A DNA stretch of 64,000 nucleotides from positions 3,873,001 through 3,937,000 of the forward strand of contig JAQFVV010006294.1 of NCBI GenBank assembly GCA_028023455.1, written 5' to 3'. The DNA is from Epiperipatus broadwayi (taxonomy: Eukaryota; Onychophora; Udeonychophora; Euonychophora; Peripatidae). The notes beneath the pieces were generated by a model that searched no databases, was not told where the DNA came from, and was given only the letters and a program-made list of their open reading frames with translations. Shown piece by piece: positions 62,925 to 64,000 of the stretch (position 1 is its first letter; each line of letters starts with the position of its first letter). Position numbers and translations under genes: made by a program.

Positions 62925-63390
62925 CCTGATCGGGATGTGCAGCCACAAATTACAGATGTTGTTGGAATTTAAGGAAAAAATATTTTTCATCGTTCGATTT
63001 GACATCAAGTTATTGGCAGATGTCGCTTCATGCTGAGGATGAAAAATACATGGCATTCCATTATGAAGGCTTTACTTACATGTTTCAACGAGTTTCGTTT
63101 GGACTAGCTAACAGTGGATCAGGGTTATTGCGATACCTTCTTAGAGAGTAAAAAAATTTATATTTTATTATATGGACGATGTCGTGATAGCGTCATGATC
63201 ACCTAAGGAACATTTAGAAAACTTGGTTGTGTTCCTTCGAGAGTGTCATGAAAAGAATATTACAATAAATCTTAAGAAAAGTAATATACTACAGGAAGAA
63301 ATTATATTTCTCGGTCATCTTGTATGTACTAAAGGAGTGAGACCCCATCCTGACAAAATAGAATCGATCGTTGTTCCCTCGGCCAAAGAA
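62925..63390 (+). pseudogene. Gypsy reverse transcriptase, central and C-terminal part
   Basis: Frames switch, but FDLTSSYWQMSLH, FQRVSFGLANSGS, YMDDVVIAS (the catalytic YxDD box) and FLGHLVCTKG appear in order. At least three frame changes or stops lie between 62985 and 63390. Confidence 0.88.
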
Positions 63391-63838
63391 TAAAAAACAG
63401 ATCAAATCGTTCCTTGGTATATGCAATTTCTACCAAAGGTTCTACAAGGATTTTTCTACAGATATGGAAGCGCTTGTGTGCCTGCTGAAAAAAGAGAGCA
63501 AGTGGAAGTGGACGGAAAAACAAGAGCAAGCCTTTAATCAGATCAAAGACAATTTTGTAGATACTATAATGCTCACCTATCCTGATTTTGCCAAACCTTT
63601 TATGTTACAAACTGACAGTAATAGTGTAGAATTGGGGGTGGTATTGTTTCAGGAAAATGAAGAAAAGATACCTCGAGTTTTATATTTTTTAAGTAGGATA
63701 TTAAACCCAGCGGAAAGAAATTATACCACTATGAAAAGGAAAGCATTGGCAATTGTTTGGGCTTTAAATGAACTTAAGCATTTACTTCTAGGGTCTGAGG
63801 TTATTATCACTGACCATAAAAGTTTAATTTATAAATAG
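63371..63838 (+). pseudogene. Gypsy RT thumb and RNase H fragment
   Basis: An open frame of 155 codons holds KQIKSFLGICNFYQRFYKDF (connection), WTEKQEQAFNQIK, LQTDSNSVELGVVL (RNase H start with its first catalytic Asp) and ITDHKSLIYK. It ends at a stop at 63836-63838, where the family normally continues. The following bases resume in another frame with a VVHCSGKKN-like motif, so it is a frameshifted remnant. Confidence 0.9.
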
Positions 63839-64000
63839 GTGTTACTTAACCAATGATTAGGCTTATAAGATGGGTGTTGTACTTACAAAATTTAATTATA
63901 GGGTAGTTCATTGCTCTGGGAAAAAAAATATAGTGCTGGATATATTAAGCAGAAATCCGATTTCAGATCACAGGCAAACCTTAACATTAGAGGGAGCTCG

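Larger units (their letters stand above)
60850..64000 (+). mobile_element. Ty3/gypsy LTR retrotransposon, internal region, degenerate
   Basis: The plus-strand order is gag-like sequence (from about 60855), a region where protease is expected (61550-61900, no clear D-S/T-G motif seen), RT N-terminal part (61926-62177), a foreign insert (62178-62914), RT remainder (62920-63390), RNase H (63520-63840) and the start of a distal RH or tether segment, running off the window. Several frameshifts and stops are present. LTRs were not identified. Such elements replicate through an RNA intermediate with virus-like particles; this copy is dead. Confidence 0.88.

Noticed and set aside
1-64000. CRISPR array, bacterial operon, rRNA or tRNA genes.
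   Set aside because: Nothing resembling spaced identical repeats, rRNA or a tRNA cloverleaf was noticed, and the sequence is eukaryotic. tRNA absence was not tested by a dedicated scan.

Overview
The window is very AT-rich eukaryotic DNA, most likely from an invertebrate animal. The evidence is short coding exons with GT/AG boundaries separated by introns of up to about 22 kb, no dense ORFs, and several classes of metazoan mobile element (RTE-type LINE, hAT-Charlie, Ty3/gypsy, TA-flanked non-autonomous DNA elements, fold-back MITEs). An arthropod is plausible, but nothing here fixes the phylum.

Host gene. One gene is supported. It lies on the minus strand and is read from right to left through six exons: 55074-55187, 47399-47950, 25439-25606, 25217-25338, 16453-16605 and 5571-5661. 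All five junctions keep phase and the exons together encode about 400 residues of almost continuous coiled coil. The protein looks like a long golgin-like or centrosomal coiled-coil protein; I cannot name it. Its 5' end lies outside what I could identify, and its 3' end was not securely found. About 98% of the interval is intron filled with repeats.

Left third (1-20 kb): a long-terminal-inverted-repeat element (2.8-5.5 kb); an old RTE LINE copy split in two (7.1-8.4 and 12.8-13.9 kb) by later insertions, including a DNA element with ~107-bp inverted ends (8.4-9.6 kb) and a minisatellite (10.6-11.3 kb); a TA-flanked MITE with CACCTGGGTCT ends (15.5-16.4 kb); and a fold-back element (19.5-19.7 kb).

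Middle (20-48 kb): a second RTE copy on the minus strand (21.4-23.9 kb) carrying a 456-bp insertion with a 13-bp target duplication and a hammerhead-ribozyme motif; a complete but coding-dead hAT-Charlie element (27258-30090) with a perfect 8-bp target duplication; fold-back elements at 25.9, 34.4, 36.1, 36.9-37.8 and 41.3-41.6 kb; a decayed repeat-protein open region (43.5-45.7 kb); and a second copy of the CACCTGGG MITE.

Right third (48-64 kb): a second copy of the long-inverted-repeat family (49.9-51.3 kb), an exact 87-bp tandem duplication, and the most notable locus. At 55477-56594 a head-to-head array of ~429-bp monomers, each carrying a hammerhead-ribozyme fold, is bounded by a perfect 13-bp target-site duplication. 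This looks like a retrozyme or a Penelope-type non-autonomous retroelement. From about 60.85 kb to the window end lies a broken Ty3/gypsy element whose reverse transcriptase is split by a 737-bp insertion.

How the parts relate: the coiled-coil gene is the only host coding unit seen. The rest is nested mobile DNA of different ages. The ribozyme elements sit inside both RTE copies and inside a host intron, with 10-13-bp target duplications that fit target-primed reverse transcription, possibly by RTE or Penelope machinery.
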